In this document: piece after piece, positions 5,898-8,752 of the stretch
Layout of the letters: each line of letters begins with the position of its first letter
Numbering within the stretch: the stretch's first letter is position 1
Origin: Candidatus Moraniibacteriota bacterium
Lineage (GTDB): Bacteria; Patescibacteriota; Minisyncoccia; Moranbacterales; UBA9337
DNA: 8,752 nt
Direction of reading: 5' to 3'
Assembly (NCBI GenBank): GCA_023229615.1
Contig: JALNYX010000020.1
Coordinates: forward strand, 1-8,752
Translations under genes and position numbers: made by a program
The notes under the pieces: generated by a model
The model's database searches: none
What the model saw: the letters and a program-made list of their open reading frames with translations, nothing else
What the model was told of the DNA's origin: nothing

Positions 5898-7217
5898 ATG
5901 GAAAGAACAATAATTAAAGATGCTTCGGAAAAAATAGGACAAAAGATTCGAATCAAGGGTTGGGTAAAAAACAGAAGGGATCATGGAAAATTGATTTTTA
6001 TGGATGTTCGTGATCGAAGCGGTGTTGTCCAGATTGTGGTTATTCCAGATAAGAAGGAAGCTTATGATACTGCAAAGCAAACGCGGAGTGAATTTGTTGT
6101 GGATATTGAAGGTTTGGCAAAATCTCGTCCTGGAGGGGCGGGAAACGAAAAAATTTCTACTGGAAGCGTGGAAATTGAGGCGGAAAGTATGAAAATAATT
6201 TCTCAAACCAAAGAAGACCTTCCTGTGGATATTTCTAGTGATGAGATGAATTTGAATCTAGAAACACTTCTTAACTATCGTTCATTGACTGTTCGCAATG
6301 ATAAGATTAATGCTATTTTCAAGATATATGCCCGATTGATCCAATCGTATGGAGATTTTTTGCGAAGCAAGGATTTTCTGGAAATTAAAAGTCCCAAGAT
6401 TCTCAGTTCGGCAACTGAAGGAGGGGCGAATTTTTTCAAAATAAAATATTTTGATCGGGATGCTTTTTTGGCGCAAAGCCCGCAATTTTACAAGCAAGCA
6501 GGGGTGGGTCTTTTTGAACGAGTTTTCGAAATCGGAACAGTGTTTCGAGCTGAACCGCATTATACTACCCGTCATGTCAATGAATATGTGAGTTTGGATG
6601 CGGAAATGGGATTTATTGAAAGTTTTGAGGATATTATGGCGCAAATGGAAAAAACTATGGCGTATATTTTCAAATTTATCGGGGATACTTGTCAGGATGA
6701 GCTGGAGAAATGTGGAGCGAATGTGCCGGAAGTGAAAACTATTCCGCGGATAAAATTGACTGAGGCGCTGGCGATTTTGGAAAAGGAATTCGGCAAGAAG
6801 GTGGAGAAAGTGGATATTGACCCAGAAGGAGAGCGTTTGATTTGTCAGTGGGCGAAAGAAAAATACGGAAGTGATTTGATTTTTTTGACGCATTATCCAG
6901 CTAGTGTGCGACCATTTTATACAATGCCAAGCGGTGACCCGCAATATACCGAAAGTTTCGATTTGCTTTTTCGCGGAGTGGAAATTGCTACCGGAGGGCA
7001 GAGAATTCATGATTATGACCAATTGGAAAGCAGTATTAGAAAGCATGGTCTTGATCCGAAAGATTTCAAACATTATTTAGATGTTTTCCGTTATGGAATG
7101 CCACCGCACGGAGGATGGGGACTCGGAAGCGAGAGAATTGTGCAAAAAATTCTAGGACTTGCCAGTATCAAGGAAGCGGTTCTTTTTCCCAGAGATGTAA
7201 AACGCCTCACTCCATAG
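5898..7217 (+). CDS. aspS: Aspartyl-tRNA synthetase, short archaeal-type core, probably non-discriminating
   Basis: Class IIb synthetase that charges Asp onto tRNA-Asp and, if non-discriminating, also onto tRNA-Asn. The N-terminal OB-fold anticodon domain spans about 1-105 (IRIKGWVKNRRDHG, DVRDRSGVVQIVV). The catalytic core holds the motif 1 region FLEIKSPKIL (160-169), TEGGANFF (173-180), AQSPQFYKQ (192-200), motif 2 FRAEPHYTTRHVNEY (216-230) and motif 3 GWGLGSERI (406-414), and ends PRDVKRLTP. At 439 aa it lacks the GAD domain of typical bacterial AspRS (about 590 aa) and matches archaeal-type AspRS length and core. H29 in RRDHG and G80 in RPGGAGN match positions that mark non-discriminating bacterial enzymes, as I recall them. 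It starts 5 bp after the response regulator, with no Shine-Dalgarno. An AsnRS is less likely given the MGFI and FRAEPH context. Confidence 0.95.
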   Translation: MERTIIKDASEKIGQKIRIKGWVKNRRDHGKLIFMDVRDRSGVVQIVVIPDKKEAYDTAKQTRSEFVVDIEGLAKSRPGGAGNEKISTGSVEIEAESMKIISQTKEDLPVDISSDEMNLNLETLLNYRSLTVRNDKINAIFKIYARLIQSYGDFLRSKDFLEIKSPKILSSATEGGANFFKIKYFDRDAFLAQSPQFYKQAGVGLFERVFEIGTVFRAEPHYTTRHVNEYVSLDAEMGFIESFEDIMAQMEKTMAYIFKFIGDTCQDELEKCGANVPEVKTIPRIKLTEALAILEKEFGKKVEKVDIDPEGERLICQWAKEKYGSDLIFLTHYPASVRPFYTMPSGDPQYTESFDLLFRGVEIATGGQRIHDYDQLESSIRKHGLDPKDFKHYLDVFRYGMPPHGGWGLGSERIVQKILGLASIKEAVLFPRDVKRLTP

Positions 7218-7252
7218 TTTAGGTAAAACTTTTCTCGGCGATAAAAACAAAA

Positions 7253-8449
7253 ATGAAAAAAAAATCAAAATTTCAGGAGAAATTGGATCGGAACAAGGTG
7301 CGTATTATTAATGTTATTTCTTTCTTGATGGGATTTTCCCAGTCGATTTTGATATATACCGTTTCGACTTATTTCAAAGAAGCTTCCGGCGTGGAAAACG
7401 TGGGAATTTTTTATTTTATCAGTTTTGCAGTGGTGCTGTTTATTCTGCTCAATTTATACAAGCTCACGCAAAAAACCGGAAGTATTTTTGTTTTTCATCT
7501 TTCGATGGTGGCGAATGTTGCTTTTGTTTTTGCTCTAATCATTTTACCGAAATCATTATGGGGAGTGGCGGCGATGATTTTGTATTTGATTTCTGTTTCA
7601 ATCACTTGGGCGAGTCTAGATGTGGTGTTGGAGAGTTTTTCTGTCGACAAAATGTCTGGAAGGATTCGTGGGTTGTATCTGACGCTTTTTAACGCGGGAT
7701 TTGTCCTGGGTCCGCTTTTGGCATCCAAGCTGTTGGTTCAGTATGATTTCGTGGGAATGTTTTTCGTTTCTCTCGTTTTTGCGATGTTTATTCTTTTGTT
7801 TTCCGCATTCGGTTTGCGGGGAGCGAGAAGTGTGTCTTTTCCGAAAAGAAAGGAAGGTATCCGCAAGTTGATTTCGAAATCACTCGGTCGAAAGAATATT
7901 TCCCGTATATATTATATTTCTTTCGTTTTGGATTTTTTTTACGCCCTGATGATTGTATATGCCCCGATTTATCTTCTTGACAGAGGATTTTCTTGGGATC
8001 AATTGGGAATCGCTTTCACGATAATGCTTGTGCCTTTCGTGTTGGTGCAATATCCAGCGGGAATTTTGGCAGACAAAAAAACAGGAGAGAAAGAGATGAT
8101 TATTTTGGCAATTCTGATTATGGGCATTTCTTCATTTTTGTTTTTTTTGAGTTCTTCCAAGGATATTTTGGTTTGGGCGGTGATTTTATTTGCTACCCGA
8201 GTGGGCGCGGCACTGATTGAAATTTTGCGCGATTCATATTTTTACAAGCAAATTGATTGCAGTCGGGCGGATGTCATTGATTTTTTCCGCACCGCGCAAC
8301 CGGTGGCATATATTGCGGCATCAATTGTGTCGACTGTAATTTTGTGGGCGTTTTCTTTGAAATATGTTTTTTTGTTTCTGGCACTAGTAATTTTTTCGGC
8401 GCTCTGGCCGGCACTGAAATTGGCAGACAGTAAGGTGGAAAATAAGTAG
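7253..8449 (+). CDS. Major facilitator superfamily transporter, 12 TM, substrate unknown
   Basis: A 398-aa inner-membrane protein with a basic cytoplasmic N-terminus (MKKKSKFQEKLDRNKVR) and about twelve hydrophobic segments, near 17-39, 50-69, 77-97, 102-124, 140-162, 166-186, 217-240, 250-272, 281-300, 304-322, 344-366 and 369-388. A basic loop (189-219) separates the two six-helix halves. The second half carries the MFS loop signature GILADKKTGEK (270-280); the equivalent loop in the first half is degenerate (KLTQKTG, 70-76). Charged residues R316, E323, R326 and D327 lie in and after helix 10 (ATRVGAALIEILRDSYFY), which may serve substrate or proton coupling. Nothing indicates the substrate; drug or metabolite efflux is a common role of such proteins. 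It follows aspS by 35 bp with no promoter or Shine-Dalgarno seen, so it is probably the last gene of the transcript. Confidence 0.88.
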   Translation: MKKKSKFQEKLDRNKVRIINVISFLMGFSQSILIYTVSTYFKEASGVENVGIFYFISFAVVLFILLNLYKLTQKTGSIFVFHLSMVANVAFVFALIILPKSLWGVAAMILYLISVSITWASLDVVLESFSVDKMSGRIRGLYLTLFNAGFVLGPLLASKLLVQYDFVGMFFVSLVFAMFILLFSAFGLRGARSVSFPKRKEGIRKLISKSLGRKNISRIYYISFVLDFFYALMIVYAPIYLLDRGFSWDQLGIAFTIMLVPFVLVQYPAGILADKKTGEKEMIILAILIMGISSFLFFLSSSKDILVWAVILFATRVGAALIEILRDSYFYKQIDCSRADVIDFFRTAQPVAYIAASIVSTVILWAFSLKYVFLFLALVIFSALWPALKLADSKVENK

Positions 8450-8497
8450 AAATATTTTTTTATTGAGCATTGTTTTTTGCTGAAAAAAGCGGATGTT

Positions 8498-8522
8498 TTT
8501 TGTCTTTGTCAAAAAGACAAAA
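8498..8522. repeat. Perfect 10-bp inverted repeat, possible operator
   Basis: TTTTGTCTTT (8498-8507) and AAAGACAAAA (8513-8522) are exact reverse complements around a 5-base centre (GTCAA). No T-run follows on either strand in the orientation needed for an intrinsic terminator. The -35 box of the predicted scpA promoter lies across the centre, so a dimeric regulator bound here would block RNA polymerase. An RNA hairpin at the end of the MFS transcript is the alternative. Confidence 0.55.
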
Positions 8523-8534
8523 GGATAGTAGAAT
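8506..8534 (+). promoter_or_regulatory. Predicted sigma70-like promoter for scpA
   Basis: TTGTCA (8506-8511, 5 of 6 to TTGACA) and TAGAAT (8529-8534, 5 of 6 to TATAAT) are separated by exactly 17 bp. The expected start near 8541 gives a leader of about 50 nt. A second TAGAAT (8537-8542) is too far from the -35 to be used with it. The location, in the only gap over 100 bp in the window, supports a new transcription unit. Confidence 0.6.
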
Positions 8535-8590
8535 AATAGAATACTGAGTTTTTATGTGTGCGGTAATGTTGATGTTTATCTGATAATAAT

Positions 8591-8752
8591 ATGAATTATC
8601 AAGTGAAATTGAAGCAATTTGAAGGTCCTTTGGATCTTTTATTGTCATTGATCGAGAAAAAAGAGCTTGATATTACCAGGCTGAGTTTGGCATCCGTTAC
8701 TGACCAATATTTGGATTTTATTCAATCTCGGGAAAACATCACTTTGGAAAGT
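8591..8752 (+). CDS. scpA: Segregation and condensation protein A, N-terminal part (3' cut by window)
   Basis: The frame is open from the ATG at 8591 to the last base and gives 54 residues. The opening [20 protein letters not shown], then [24 protein letters not shown], is the conserved ScpA (kleisin) N-terminus, with the family hallmark FEGPLDLLL and the LDI...QYL helix pair that contacts the SMC neck. ScpA bridges SMC heads with ScpB in chromosome condensation and segregation, in the cytoplasm on the nucleoid. ScpB usually follows and would be expected to the right of the window. The gene has its own predicted promoter 5' of it, overlapping an inverted repeat. No Shine-Dalgarno is visible (the leader before the ATG is CTGATAATAAT). 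Confidence 0.93.
   Translation, partial: MNYQVKLKQFEGPLDLLLSLIEKKELDITRLSLASVTDQYLDFIQSRENITLES

Noticed and set aside
6282..7073. Long minus-strand open frame opposite aspS (263 codons)
   Set aside because: It lies wholly within aspS, which has all synthetase motifs; the antisense translation has no recognisable domain and reflects codon composition.
8498..8522. Inverted repeat as an intrinsic terminator of the MFS gene
   Set aside because: No T-run follows the stem on the + strand, and on the minus strand the sequence after it is A-rich; the operator reading fits better.
8460..8648. Small minus-strand open frame across the MFS-scpA gap (62 codons)
   Set aside because: It overlaps the conserved start of scpA and the predicted promoter, and has no recognisable motif or RBS.
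1..8752. Genetic code 25 (TGA read as Gly), as in Gracilibacteria and SR1
   Set aside because: All genes reach normal family length and full motifs with TGA treated as a stop, so no TGA is needed as a sense codon.

Overview
This AT-rich window has every gene on the + strand. It reads as a chromosomal fragment of a small-genome bacterium of the Candidate Phyla Radiation (Patescibacteria, most likely a Parcubacteria-type lineage). That assignment is an inference from four things: a compact prolyl-tRNA synthetase without the usual editing insertion, a short aspartyl-tRNA synthetase with an archaeal-type catalytic core, starts that mostly lack Shine-Dalgarno sequences, and a surface protein ending in a dockerin-like calcium loop. 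Genes keep full length with TGA read as a stop, so the standard bacterial code applies.

Left part (1-1650): the 3' portion of a large secreted or surface right-handed beta-helix protein. It ends in a cysteine-rich motif and a single EF-hand/dockerin-like loop. Its last third (about 1155-1500) is strikingly C-rich compared with everything around it. A sigma70-like promoter (1588-1616) follows and serves a small coiled-coil protein (1650-2132) that contains a perfect 21-bp tandem duplication encoding exactly one heptad per copy.

Middle and right part (2163-8449): a tightly spaced co-directional run of proS, rmuC, ispH, a receiver-only response regulator, aspS and an MFS transporter, with gaps of 5 to 77 bp. 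These cover tRNA charging, DNA maintenance, the last step of isoprenoid precursor synthesis, signalling and transport. No single pathway links them; it looks like a compact housekeeping cluster. An AT-only hairpin lies between proS and rmuC.

Right edge (8450-8752): a 141-bp spacer holds a good sigma70-like promoter whose -35 box lies in the centre of a perfect 10-bp inverted repeat. It is followed by the start of scpA (chromosome segregation/condensation), cut by the window end.

I do not see a CRISPR array, insertion sequence, tRNA, rRNA, or a convincing new multi-gene system. The points most worth checking are the composition break in the beta-helix gene, the tRNA specificity of the AspRS, the missing ProRS editing domain, the general absence of Shine-Dalgarno sites, and the palindrome on the scpA promoter.
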